Shown here one piece after another: positions 9,299 to 20,369 of a stretch of DNA of 22,299 nucleotides (its first letter is position 1; each line of letters starts with the position of its first letter). A model generated the notes under the pieces. That model was given only the letters and a program-made list of their open reading frames with translations. It was not told the DNA's origin and did no database searches. Position numbers and translations under genes: made by a program. The stretch is from Rhizopus sp. PT2906. Taxonomy: Eukaryota > Mucoromycota > Mucoromycetes > Mucorales > Rhizopodaceae. The stretch covers positions 1 to 22,299 of the forward strand of contig JAMYHX010000607.1 of assembly GCA_025529335.1 (NCBI GenBank). Direction: 5' to 3'.

Positions 9299-12200
9299 TT
9301 AAACATCATCTTCATCATCACTGAATGAAGATTGATCCTGCTTCTTTTGTTCACATCGTAGTTGCTTTGCGTATTCAATATCTCGATAAATGCATTCGAC
9401 TGCATTCCTTGTACCATTTTCCTGTTATACACGCAATGTGTTGATGACAAGTAAAAATGAAACCTATATGGCTTACCTTTCGAATTGTTTCACCAATAGC
9501 TTGTGCCCTGGCTATCATGGCCGTATTCTGAGTGACGGTTGTGAGGGCATCTTGTAACGCTGTTATCGTCAACTTTGTGATACACACACCGATCTGTAAT
9601 TCCTCTACGCGCTGTCCCCAAAATCGCTGATCACCAAAGAACGGCTTGATAACAGTAGGTAACCCGGCCCTCAAGCCTGCAGCCGTTGTGCCTGCACCAC
9701 CATGATGGACAACGGCTTGTATCCTTGAGAACAGCCATTCATGAGGAACAGATTCACAATGATAGATCGTTCCAGGATATTGGTCTAGGAGCGAGCCGCT
9801 GTCGTCTTCTTTGTGCCTACCAGACCACCCTTTACAAATAATCGCTCGCACATTCGATTTCAAAACAGCATCTACGATCGTTCGCGTCGTCTCTCCTGGA
9901 TCAGGCACAATAATGGAGCCGAAGCCAATATAGACGATTGGCCGAGAGTCTGTGACCGTTAAGAAATCGGTCAACTCACGGGAAGGTGTCCACATCTGAG
10001 AGCTATACAGAAACCAGTAACCAGTACAGTGTATATAATCAGGCCAATCCTTGGGTGGATGAACGACAGATGGACTGAAAGAATAGAGATAAGGTACCTT
10101 GTCGAGTTCGAGTCTGTCCAAAGTAGTTGTAGGCAGCTGGAGGACCTTTCGACGAAATCGGTTTATGTATCGAGCAGTTCCTGCCCAAAGAGCCATTTCA
10201 ATCATGACGTACGTCATATCATTGTATATACGTCCACCTGCTGTTGATTGAACAGCAAATGGGTGGGGAAACTTGCCTGTACGACTAAATGGGAATGGCA
10301 TGCTACGAAAGTAGGGTATCTCTATCATATTGTTAGTTTTCTCTTTTTTTTAAAGAAAACTTTGGTTTATACCTAGTTTCTCAGCAATATGAACACCAAC
10401 CATAGCACTGGGGCTTTCGATCAGTAAGTCTGTTCCTTGGCATGCTTCATAAGAATAAACGAGCAGCTCTTCAAACCAGCTATAGAACTAAGAAGAGTTA
10501 GACCGGTGCATAAGCGTACCCCTATTACTTACAAACTTGGCGCCTTCTTTAATGAAAGAGACAGATAGAAAAGAATTGTCAATACAAAGCTTCTATGTAC
10601 AAGATGAATGTTAGCTATATCTTTCTTCAGTTGTTCTATAATACCATCAAGTCACCAGGATCACCACCAACGGATCGAAATTCTATATCGTTTTGTTCTA
10701 TCCATTCTTTATACTCAGGATGTGTTGCTATTCGGCATCGGTGACCATCTTTTTTAAGTTCTTTGCATAAAGCCAAATAAGGTTGGACATCACCTCTTGA
10801 GCCAATGGTTAAGCATGTGATATGCAATGGTTGTTGAATCTGCTTCTTTATTTGACTGGTATAGGAAGATGATAGTGAAAGCAAAGGTGGGCCCTCTTGT
10901 TTAAATAATTGTTTAATAAAAAAGAAAGAAAAATGTTTAATATGTGAATACGTACCGTATCCTAACGGAGGCTTAACCGGCTGAGGTTTATCTAAATCAT
11001 GGTTATTTTTTAAAAGAGATTCTTTAGAATAAATAGAGCTAAAAAATAAAAAGAATTAAAAGCTTGAAATACATACATCTTTAATTTACCTTGTATCGAA
11101 TGCATCATTGATCATAAGTGAGCATACATAAAAGCAATAATCACGAAGTTCAATAGACGAAAATTCAAAGTATACCTATGCATATATGTATGTGTGTGCA
11201 TATTGTGATCACCAAGCATTTATATATATATATATATATATATACCTTATCTGACATATCCTTGACTGTCATTGTTAGCCCATAGACAAGATGGAAGCTC
11301 TTTGAATGCATCCTATTGACCTGAACTACATCTTTCCAAGGTACAACTAATTTTTGCTTCCCAACCGCAACATTTGCATAAAAACAGAGGTGTCGATCGG
11401 TGATATACATTCTCCCATAATGTGGTATAATACGCCAAAATGAGCATTTGAAAGCTGTAGAAATATGAGGTAAATTTTTGAAAATTTGAGAGGTTAACTA
11501 AATATTTACTTGCGTCTACTTTTTCCGCATTCAATAGCATCGGAAAGTGCTTATCTAGTCGCTCATTCATGGCTGCTTGCTCTTGCTCCAGCTCATAAGG
11601 CGATTTATGCTGACCTATTGGGACTTGGTAATGCTTCATTAATAGACCAGACAGACGCGAGCTAACCCATATTTCGCCCACTGGATGATCTCTTGAAAGG
11701 GTCTTTTCTTTATGTCCACTTGATAGTAACGAGCTTATACTTGTTGCCCGGTAATGTCTGGATTTACTTGGCTGTGGCTTTAAATGAGTTGAGGACGTAG
11801 AGGACGTTGCTGCATTATTAGGATTTGAGCCTTCGTGAGAGCTACTGATCCTATTATAGAGATAACTATGCGTTATGTATTGTCTCAATGTACTTAAAGA
11901 GCTACTTCGATGATGTCGTCCTGTAACGGACGATTGTTGGGATGTCGTATCCGATGCTTGACTCAAACTTTCTTCAGGCTCTTCTTCATTTTGATGTTGT
12001 CCAATTATCTTGTTCATAAACACAGTTGGAAGAGCAGCAGGAGAAATGTTTTGTAGGAAGTTGTCAAAGCTTAAAAAGGAACTATAGGTAGGAGAAGTTG
12101 GTTGTTGTTGCTGTTGCTGTTGCTGGTGTTGCTGCATTTTATCCTTATATTCTGGATTATTTTTCCATGCATCCACAATATGGCAATAAGCGAGTTCAAT

Positions 12201-13210
12201 ATTAGGAAAGAAGGCAAAATAGTACTGCATGGAAATTAATACCAGCTGAGAGTAATAACAGAATTATGCTGTACCTCTTTTATGACTTCCCTCTCATCAT
12301 CGCCGTCTGAAATGCTTATCTTGATATTCTCAGCAAACTGAAAGACGGATGGTTTTTCAATTGCAATCACATTTGCCAGTGGCAAGGCGACACGTATACT
12401 ACTGCCCGAGTTCTGTGCAAGAAATATACCTTTTCTCAGTTCGTCAAACCATTCTTTTTGAGAGACCTGTGAATCTGCAAACAAAAAATAGCGGCCTGTA
12501 TCTGTTTGTAATCGAATACCGAATTTCTTTGGTTTATACATGTCAATTCGAATGACTCCCACAAGGTCAACACTATTTAAAGGAAGGTATTTTGATTCAG
12601 CAGACTCATACCATGACAAGACGTGTCCAGAAAGTTCAAAATAGTAACGAAAGCTACGGGGTGAGTTCACGTGATTCTTTTTAGTCAAATAACCTGTTTT
12701 GTGCGGGCCTTTCTATTATTCATCCACACAGGTTGGTAAATATTTTGATTAGCTGTGGAATTTACCTTTTTTCCGGGTAAAGAAGCATAAAAGCATATGT
12801 GTTGATTAGTTATGTACATCCAACCGGGTAAAGTAACAATTCTGATCATGTAGCAAGGAAATCCTATTGGATATTTGTTGATCTAGGTGTCATGTATTCA
12901 TTTTATCTCTTACTGTTTATCAGTTTATCATTTGAAGGCAACTCAAACACACTCTTCACTCTTTCTTCCATAGACATTATTGTATTTAATTCGTTGGTAC
13001 TATCTTCGGTTGACGTATCAGACAGGGAATCTGACATACTTGTACTATCTATAAAAGTATTAGATTTATATATATATATTACATAGCGTTAGTTGTCAAA
13101 AATATATTACTACTGTCGGTTGTAGATGTCTATATAATAGAGGGTTAAGTTTTATATACATACATATATAAGCTTTGTCTTACATTATCTCGTTCATTCG
13201 TTGTAAACAT
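9299..13210 (-). CDS. ATG26: Sterol 3-beta-glucosyltransferase (ATG26/UGT51 type)
   Basis: This enzyme transfers glucose from UDP-glucose to ergosterol-type sterols at membranes; some fungi also need it for pexophagy. The 14 exons are 13184-13210, 13111-13129, 12914-13048, 12766-12863, 12275-12712, 11510-12224, 11246-11454, 11175-11090, 11038-10956, 10895-10645, 10592-10533, 10487-10373, 10321-9477 and 9421-9299, giving about 1067 aa. Domains in order are GRAM (about 45-95, LPGWMYITNQHICFYASLP), PH (about 95-225), a polyQ/Ser-rich linker, a second GRAM (about 455-560, GRMYITDRHLCFYANV), GT28 N-domain (GSRGDVQPYLAL at about 635) and the UDP-sugar C-domain (HHGGAGTTAAGLRAGLP at about 951, FFGDQRFWG). 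It is complete but shorter than yeast Atg26. The first two tiny exons are inferred from a TATA box 46 bp upstream and frame-compatible splice sites; a start at 13037 within exon 3 is the alternative. Confidence 0.95.
11221..11244. repeat. (TA)12 microsatellite in a glucosyltransferase intron
   Basis: A pure TA dinucleotide run lies immediately beside the donor of the intron between the exons ending at 11246 and starting at 11175 (minus strand). It is likely length-polymorphic. Confidence 0.9.
12102..12134 (-). repeat. CAA/CAG repeat encoding Gln tract in ATG26 linker
   Basis: On the minus strand the codons read Q-Q-H followed by eight Gln, then Pro-Thr-Ser-Pro. CAA and CAG are mixed, which limits but does not prevent length change. 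The tract lies in the unstructured linker between the PH and second GRAM domains. Confidence 0.9.
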
Positions 13211-13547
13211 GGAAAATAAAGAAATTAAAGCGGAAGAAGAATGCTTTCGTTCTTTCTTTTTATAAGGGAGCCAATGCTCCGGTTTTATTTAAAGTCAACT
13301 CGATCACGGAGTTTTATATTGAGGCTCGCAGCAATTGATGCCCCGTTTGGTCATAGGCTGTTAATTTACGCCAAGTAATACAGTCAAATTCAAAAGATAG
13401 CCAAGATGATCTTAGCTTACTGAGTACACATAAACATGATTCTGCAACCGTGCTTCAATGTGTCAAATAGCCTTGCATATATATTACATCTAACTCTATT
13501 CGTATTGTTGGCTTTTATTGTTTTATGCATTTTATATAAACAAGGAA
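13211..13547. promoter_or_regulatory. Glucosyltransferase promoter and ADE4 3' flank
   Basis: Both neighbours are on the minus strand, so this 337-bp gap holds the ADE4 terminator region (near 13547) and the ATG26 promoter. A minus-strand TATA element (TATAAAAAG, 13256-13264) lies 46 bp before the favoured ATG26 start. A small hairpin (GGAGC-caat-GCTCC, about 13267-13280) flanks it. Nothing else is recognised. Confidence 0.55.
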
Positions 13548-15436
13548 TTATTTTTTATAGTTGTTATGCAAACCTATACTCTCATTGTCTGCATCTGCTC
13601 TGTCCTTTTCAGAGAACTTTCGCTCATGTTCAATATGTTCAAAGTATGCTTCATTCACATCCTTCGTCACATATTTACCATCAAACACAGATGTATCAAA
13701 TGCTTCAATCACTGGATTAAATTGACGAACTGATTGTACTAAATCATTCAAGTCTTGATAAATAACCTTGTCAGCTCCTATTTCCTCTGCAATCTCATTC
13801 ACGTCTCTTCCATGAGCCACTAGCTCACTTCGTGTAGGCATGTCAATACCATATACGTTGGGGTATCGAATAGGGGGTGCACACGATGCAAAATACACTT
13901 TCTTTGCTCCTGCTTCACGGGCCATTTGGATAATTTCCTTGGAGGTGGTTCCTCTGACGATGGAATCTATCCTACTTGGTTAACATGTATTATCATATGA
14001 ATATAATGCATCTACTTACCATCTACCAACAATACGTTCTTATCTTGGAATTCCAATGCCATTGCATTCAATTTACGACGAACGTTCTTGCGTCTATGGG
14101 GTTATAAAAGTTATGCATCTTATGCTGTCAATCTAAATAGTTACTTACCTCACTTGTTGACCAGGCATGATAAAAGTTCTACCAACATATCTGTTCTTGT
14201 TAAAACCTTCACGATAGACAATATTCAATTTACGAGAGCATTGTAAAGCAGCGGCACGGCTCGTATCAGGTACCTATGATCGAATGAGTAATGACGCTTA
14301 CATAAAAAAGAAAAATGTACTTACGGGAATAACGACATCAATATCCATATTACCTTGGAATGCCTTTATAACTTGTTCAGCCAGTGCTTCACCCATAGCA
14401 AGACGTGCCTTGTAAACTGAAATTCCATCAATAATACTATCTTGACGAGCGAAATAGACGTATTCAAATATACAAGGAGCGATCGTCTGTTCAACAGCCA
14501 AGCGACGACGAGACACTTGATCACGAGTGATAATAACGGCTTCACCGGCCTTGATATCTTCAAAATCAGTGAATCCGAGTGCTTCCAAGACGACACTTTC
14601 GGAAGCAAACATATAATCATAACCAGCCTCTGTTTGTCTTCTGCCCAAGATCAATGGACGGATACCGTGGGGATCTCTGAAACCGATGATACCAAATCCT
14701 GCAATCATTGCAACACAGGCATATCCTCCTTTACATTGTTGATACAGATCTTTGATGGCTGTAAAGATATCTTCTTCATTCACTCTTAAAAAAAAAAAGA
14801 TGAGATGGATGACAAAAGGGTAGATAATGTGACTATTTTTACCTGAATTTGCCAGTCTTTTGCAAGTTATCAGCTAAAATGTTCAACAATAATTCAGAGT
14901 CAGAATCAGTATTGATGTGTCTGTGAGCAACTTTATCTAAAAACTCTCTTAATTCCCTAGCATTCGTCAAGTTTCCATTCTATACGATCAATCAGTTATT
15001 ACAATTTTTTTAAAAAAAAAAAGCATACATGAGCAAAAACGATGCCATAAGGTGAATTGACATAGAAAGGTTGTGCTTCAGACATTGCACTGGTACCTGC
15101 TGTGGGGTAACGGACTATGATAAAGTAAGAGTGGGTCCTAGTTACAATCTTTTTTAATGCGTACCATGACCAACACCAAGGCTTCCTACAAGGTTGGATA
15201 GTTGACTTTCATTGAACACGTCTCTCACCATGCCGTTTCCTTTACATTGATATAAGCGTCCTTTAGCTCCACAAGTGACGATACCTGCAGCATCCTATTA
15301 TCTGTCAATAAATAGATATTAAAGAAACAAGCCTTCTTACTTGGCCACGATGTTGAAGCAAGCCTAAACTTTCAAACAAATCTGGGCATGCAACACCATT
15401 TGGATCTGCTAATATAAGCGCAGTAATACCACACAT
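13548..15436 (-). CDS. ADE4: Amidophosphoribosyltransferase (ADE4)
   Basis: This catalyses the first committed step of purine synthesis: PRPP and glutamine give 5-phosphoribosylamine. Eight exons join in frame: 15341-15436, 15165-15294, 15029-15114, 14843-14979, 14325-14784, 14149-14273, 14020-14093 and 13548-13966, giving 508 aa, close to yeast Ade4. The protein starts directly with MCGI, so Cys2 becomes the N-terminal nucleophile after Met removal, with no propeptide. The glutaminase half shows LQHRGQDAAGI, GHVRYPTAG and FAHNGNL. The transferase half shows FGIIGFRDPHGIRPLILGRR and the PRPP loop VLLVDDSIVRGTTSKEI (from about residue 365), then FASCAPPIRYPNVYGIDMP. It lacks the cysteine pattern of iron-sulfur-type enzymes as far as I can see. 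The start lies 101 bp after the stop of the same-strand kinase gene. Confidence 0.97.
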
Positions 15437-15537
15437 TTTTTTAGGGATAAGAAAAGAAAGAATTTGAAAAAGTGTCAATCTTAAACAACAAAAAAAAAAA
15501 AAAGTTCCGATAAGATTTCAATTTTTATTGGTGTGTA
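15437..15537 (-). promoter_or_regulatory. Very short kinase-ADE4 spacer
   Basis: Only 101 bp separate the kinase stop from the ADE4 ATG on the minus strand. Read on that strand it contains a 15-nt T-run followed by a pyrimidine-rich leader and an A-run before the ATG. It must hold the kinase 3' end and at least the ADE4 core promoter, unless the latter lies within the kinase last exon. Confidence 0.5.
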
Positions 15538-17346
15538 TTATATGGCAGGTAACTGTTTGTCTAACTCTTCTAAAGAAGGAAATTTGTGTTCAAAATCATC
15601 TACAGCGACAGGATTGGATCTAAACTTTGCTGGTTTAGGTGGAGGTAAAGGCTTCTTGCCTTTGCTTGCATTCTTTAAGGCTGTGAATCGTGCTTCAATA
15701 CTTGAAGATACTTTTTTGTTTATCTTTACTTCCTCTTTCTTTTCTTCTTCCACTTTTTCTTCTTTTTGTTGTTGTTGTTTCTCTTGAGAACTGTTGACAG
15801 TATCAAAATTATTTTGAAAGGACGCAATGGGCGAAACTGGTTGTGCTGCTGATGGACTAGTCTTGTTGACGTGGGCAGGATCAAATGGATCATAAGAATC
15901 CACAGATTTTGTTGGCCTACCTCTTCGCATAGGTGTAATATGAGGTAATTCCGATTGATAATGGTTCGCAGACACTTTTTCAAACAAGTTGGAGTTTTCA
16001 TAGTAAGTTTGTACTGTTGGAGGAGAAGAAGGAATAGGAGAGACGTAGGGATCTGATGAATAGATCTATAATATAGATTAGCTTTTCTTTTCTTTTGTAA
16101 ATCATTCAACTTACATCTCGAATAGGACACTCTACTCCTCTCAACTGACAGACGGTCTTCATGACCTGATATATGTTTGGCCTCCTATTTTGATCTTCCT
16201 GAAGCATGGACATGATCAATCGACGCAGTCCTTCGGAGAACACAGGTAAATTGGGTATGGTATACTTTGCATTTAAGATTGCCAACTGTCCTTCCTCTTC
16301 AAATGGTGTCGTGTAATAGCACAGCTTGTATAATAAGACACCCATTGCCCAAATATCTGCCTTTTCATTCACAGGTCTCTTTTGATAGACATCAATCATT
16401 TCAGGTGCACGATATTGAAGGGTAGTATGACGCTGTATGTCATCTTCAAGTCGTTGAATGTCTTTAATTGTGTTTGGTACATATTGTCCTTTTGATAATG
16501 CAGCTGAACCAAAGTCACATAGCTTGTAATGATCTTGGTTAAGGATAAGGATATTTTCCACTTTCAGATCACGATGTAAAACAGGTGGATTACAGTAATG
16601 CATATAAGCTAATGCCTTTAAAAGAAAATTAGTAAAGAAGCTATAGCAAGAGAGAGAGAGAAAGATAAGAATGATTACCTCAGTGACATCACTGAATATC
16701 TTCAGTATCTCTGGTTCAGTCAAACGTTGTTGTAATCTTCGATTCATCAAATCAATCACTCCTCCACCTTTTCATACTCTTTTTTTAGAATACATATTGA
16801 CTATATCTAACATATTACTTACCAGGGCAATACTCCATCAAAATAAAAGCCTCATAACCACCTGCTGGTAAAATGTCTATCCTTGATTCGTAATATCTCA
16901 CAATATTTTTATGATCTCCTAGTCGTCGCTATGAAATAAAAAACATCAATATTGTATTATACAATATTAGACACTTTTACCATAAACTCAATCTCTTTTT
17001 CAACGGTTTTAAGCCGTTCTTGATCGGGAACAACCACTCGTTTCAAAACGACGTAGCCTGTCTTTCCTTCGATTCTAGCAAGATAAACATGTGCGAAACC
17101 ACCTAGAAAGGAGTTGATTCAATTTTATAAATAAATAAATAAATATATGTATATACCTTCTGCAATAAAGTTATGAATAATAACTGTGTACTTTCCCACT
17201 TGAAGTTTAGTACCAGCAGGCATAGCACCTGGAGGTAAAGGGGGTGCATTTGAAGTGTCGATGCCAACAGGAACAGGAGGTAGTGTTTGACCAATGCCTT
17301 GTTGTTCGGGTATACGTGATTGTCTAGTTGCTGTTTGGTGCATCAT
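15538..17346 (-). CDS. Numb-associated family Ser/Thr kinase (AAK1/ARK1/PRK1-like)
   Basis: Kinases of this family phosphorylate clathrin adaptors and cortical actin-patch proteins and so control endocytosis. Six exons join in frame: 17157-17346, 16981-17102, 16823-16928, 16679-16767, 16115-16615 and 15538-16065, giving 511 aa. The kinase domain covers about 50-330: glycine loop IAEGGFAHVYLA, Lys84 in VVLKR, HRDLKVEN (183-190), CDFGSAA (202-208) and TTLQYRAPEMIDVY. The NAK hallmarks FAHVY, the activation-segment YRAPEM and DIWAMGVLLYKLCYYTTPFE are clear. The C-terminal tail (about 337-511) is disordered, with SYDPFDP (resembling an adaptin/EH-type motif), a short Gln/Glu/Lys stretch and a proline-rich KPLPPPKPAKF SH3-type site. 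The tail end PSLEELDKQL is a plausible endocytic interaction segment. The start codon is the first in-frame ATG pair; an upstream exon cannot be excluded. Confidence 0.93.
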
Positions 17347-17585
17347 GAAGGGATTACTTTCCTTAAAAGATAAAGAAAAAGAGATAGAACACTAATAAAA
17401 AGTAGAGAAAAGAAAGACGGAAGATTGGGATGAAACATCATTTTCTCAGCAAAAGACGAAAAAGGAAATTCATTTTTTCTCTTTCTCTTTCTGTGTCTCT
17501 CTCTCTCTTTCTTTTTCATAGATAAACATTCATATACACATACACACACATTATCAATATATATACACATATATATACAGTAGCC
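17347..17585. promoter_or_regulatory. Bidirectional promoter, kinase / GUCD1
   Basis: These 239 bp separate two divergent starts. They contain CT/GA-rich tracts (about 17375-17520) and a TA/CA-rich stretch with several tatata strings at 17555-17578, just before the GUCD1 ATG. A minus-strand open frame spanning most of it is low in complexity and not considered coding. Confidence 0.55.
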
Positions 17586-18580
17586 ATGATTTCACTTGGT
17601 GATGAAGCCATCTCAATCAATGAAGCACTTTCAAACTATGACCAAGTGAGTGATTGTCCTATACCACACATTCAACAAGTAAGGGAAATGTACAAACTAT
17701 GCAAGTATTTACAATTTACAGGCTTCCAATTGGGATTGTGGATTGGCGTGTGTAGCAATGATCTTGCAAGGCTTAGGATTTGATTGCAATGTAGAAGAAA
17801 TAGCGAGAGAGTGTTCAGTGAATAGTGTATGGACTATTGACTTGGCGTTTATATTAAAGAACTACGTACAAGACTTTACTTATTATACAAGTTACTTGGG
17901 AAGTAGAAAGGAGTATCAAGAACAAAAATTTTACCAAGAGGATTTCAATCAAGACGAGAAGAGGATCAATAAGTTATTTGCTATCGCAAAGAGTTGCTCA
18001 GTACATGTCGTAAGAATGTAAGAAAACCAATGCCTTGTACGATTGTTTGCTAATGTTGTCATAGGATATTGCCCCTGGATGACTACAAAAGATTTTTATA
18101 TTGTAAACAATATGCGACTATTACACTTGTCAATGCAAGGTTATTGAAATGTAAACTATGTCAAGTAAGTACCCATATGTCATCACAATATTATATTTTA
18201 ATCATTATCTAGCAAACTCGTGGATGCTTAGGATCGATCTGCGGTCAATTAGATCTCTTCCTTGAGAAGTTTAAAGGTTACGACTATTTAGGTAACATAC
18301 AAGAAGAGAGAGAAAGAGAGAGAATAGGAAAATAACTAGATCTATATATTTTATTAGGCCATTTTATCCTCTTAATCGGTTATGATCCAACCGAGGATAC
18401 CTTTATTTATCGTGATCCTGCTATCAAGGATGAATTTTGTGTAATCTCTGCAGATGACTTGAACGAAGCAAGGCAATCAGAGGGAACAGATCATGACTGG
18501 TAAGATCATTTCTATATCCTTCCTGTTCTTTAACCCTTTTTTCTTTTATTAGCATTGTAATTAAATTAACATCCACATAA
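17586..18580 (+). CDS. GUCD1: GUCD1-family protein ("guanylyl cyclase domain", peptidase-like fold)
   Basis: This is the homologue of animal and plant GUCD1 (Pfam Guanylate_cyc_2). The biochemical role is poorly defined. Six exons join in frame: 17586-17678, 17722-18017, 18065-18164, 18213-18291, 18358-18499 and 18553-18580, giving 245 aa, close to human GUCD1. Conserved blocks are PIPHIQQASNWDCGLACVAM (residues 27-46), SVWTIDLAFILKNY, FYQEDFNQDEKRINKLFAIA, GHFILLIGYDP (from 190), FIYRDPA (205-211) and EARQSEGTDHD. The Gln/Trp-Asp-Cys-Gly, Gly-His-Phe and Asp-Pro set resembles the Cys-His-Asp centre of C39/papain-like peptidases, with candidates Cys37, His191 and Asp209. That functional reading is inference. 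The last exon codes for only nine residues. Divergent from the kinase; HMG-CoA synthase follows 266 bp downstream on the same strand. Confidence 0.93.
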
Positions 18581-18846
18581 TTGATTTATATACACACACA
18601 CACAACATTTATATATATAACCTTACAGCATGTAATAACCATCAACATTTATAAATACTATACCTTTTTTATCGGAGGCAAAGACAGATTGTATCACCCT
18701 TTATCAAATAAAAAAAAAAGCTGCTCCCTAAAATTTTTTTTGAGCTATAAAATCAAGTCTGTGCTTCATTGCGCATTTATTTCACTTTTTTTTTTCCCTT
18801 CTTTATCTTCTCTGTGCGTGTTTGTGCGTCTGTGTGTCTGTGTAAA
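18581..18846 (+). promoter_or_regulatory. HMG-CoA synthase promoter with TATA box
   Basis: A clear TATA box (TATAAAAT, 18746-18753) lies 94 bp before the ATG and is followed by a pyrimidine-rich leader (about 18780-18815). A (CA)n run lies at about 18594-18604. ATCACCC at 18693-18699 resembles the left part of a sterol regulatory element (ATCACCCCAC), but the right half does not match. GUCD1's 3' end must also lie here. Confidence 0.6.
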
Positions 18847-20369
18847 ATGACTGCTACTAATTATCCTCAAAATGTCGGTATCTTGGCTATGGAAATGTAC
18901 TTTCCCAAAAGAGTAAGTTGCAAAATGGCAATAGGAGAGGAAGAGATGAGGTATTAAGATGTCATCATAGTGTGTCATTCAATCAGAAATGGAAGTCTTT
19001 GATGGTGTAAGCGCAGGAAAATACACTATTGGTCTCGGTCAAGAAAAAATGGCCTTTATTGATGACCGTGAAGACGTTCAGTCTATTTGCTTAACTGGTA
19101 ACTGAAAAAGACAACAAGCGTCTTATTGTCACTAATCTTAAATTTTCTTAGCTGTCCAAAACTTGATGGAAAAGTACAATATTGCTTACACTGACATTGG
19201 TAGACTCGAAGTTGGTACGGAAACAATCATTGACAAATCCAAGGCAGTCAAGACTGTTTTGATGACTCTCTTTTCTGAACACGGCAATACCGAAATTGAA
19301 GGCATTGACACTACCAATGCTTGTTATGGTGGTTTTTCTGCTTTCTCTAATGCAGTCAACTGGATTGAATCAAGTTCTTGGGATGGTCGATATGCTATTG
19401 TCGTTGCTGGTGATTTGGCTCTCTATGCATCTGGTGCTGCTCGTCCTACTTCAGGTGCTGGTGTTGTTGCCATGTTGATCGGCAAGGATGCCCCTATCGT
19501 CCTTGAACGCGGTCTTCGTGCAACACATATGGAGCACGCCTACGATTTTTATAAGCCCGATATGCATTCCGAATATCCTGTCGTAGATGGCAAGTTCTCA
19601 AATGTCTGCTATCTTCGCGCTTTTGATACCTGTTATCGCCGTTACATGTCTCGTTTGAGTAAGTTGGAAAACAAGGAAAAGCCAAGTATGGATGATATCG
19701 ACTATGTCGTCTGCCACTCTCCCTATGCAAAGTTAGTCAACAAATCATTTGCTCGTGCAGTAAGTTAAACCACCGCTAAGTAAGCATAGGATAGAAAAAA
19801 CTGACGATTTTTTTTGATAGGCATACAATGACTTCCTTCTTGATACTGAAAACGAAAAATATGCAATCCTGAAACCTTTCCAAAGTTTGACTTATGCTGA
19901 ATCCCTTGAAAATAGAGATTTGGAAAAGGCCTGTATGACATTCACCAAGTCAGGTTATGCTCAAAAAGTTGGCCCATGTGCCTTTGTTCCTAAGCAGATC
20001 GGCAACATGTACACGGCTGCTGTCTGGGCTGGCTTAGCTTCTCTTATCTCTGAAGTTGACTCAGACACACTCCAGGGTAAGCGCATCTTGCTCTACTCTT
20101 ATGGCTCTGGTTTAGCTGCTTCCATGGTTTCCTTCCGTGTGAGCTCATCAACAGAAAATATCAAGGGCAACCTCAACCTTCGTGAACGTTTGGCTGCTCG
20201 TACTCATTCTAAACCTGAGGAATTTGCTGAGGCTATGGCTATTCGTGAAAAGACCCATAACGTCTGTGACTATACTCCTGTTGGAAACCTTGATAATATT
20301 GACTCTGGTGTTTACTATATTGAAAAGATTGATGATAAATGGAGAAGATTCTACAAGCGCAAGGATTAA
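18847..20369 (+). CDS. ERG13: Hydroxymethylglutaryl-CoA synthase
   Basis: This condenses acetyl-CoA with acetoacetyl-CoA to HMG-CoA in the mevalonate pathway that feeds ergosterol and carotenoid/trisporic acid synthesis. Four exons join in frame: 18847-18912, 18971-19097, 19152-19759 and 19821-20369, giving 449 aa, a typical cytosolic fungal length. Catalytic residues are visible: Glu88 in RLEVGTETIIDKSK, Cys122 in DTTNACYGG and His253 in CHSPYAKLV. Other family blocks are NAVNWIESSSWDGRYA, HAYDFYKPDMHSEYP, NMYTAAVWAGLASL and LLYSYGSGLAASM. After the first intron the usual YVDQ/YVNQ reads CVIQ, a minor change outside the active site. No mitochondrial presequence is present. TATA box and pyrimidine leader upstream suggest a strong promoter. 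Confidence 0.98.

Noticed and set aside
13436..13733. Plus-strand ORFs at the ADE4 3' end
   Set aside because: Antisense to the conserved ADE4 C-terminus and its 3' flank.
17343..17570. Minus-strand ORF upstream of the kinase, considered as an N-terminal extension
   Set aside because: It is out of frame with the kinase start and rich in simple sequence; no donor site links it in frame.
18595..18604. CA dinucleotide run and other short AG/TA runs near promoters and introns
   Set aside because: Ordinary simple-sequence repeats with no further structure.
9299..20369. A metabolic gene cluster linking sterol (HMG-CoA synthase, glucosyltransferase) or PRPP (transketolase, ADE4) genes
   Set aside because: The genes are separated by unrelated housekeeping genes on both strands; nothing in the sequence shows shared regulation.
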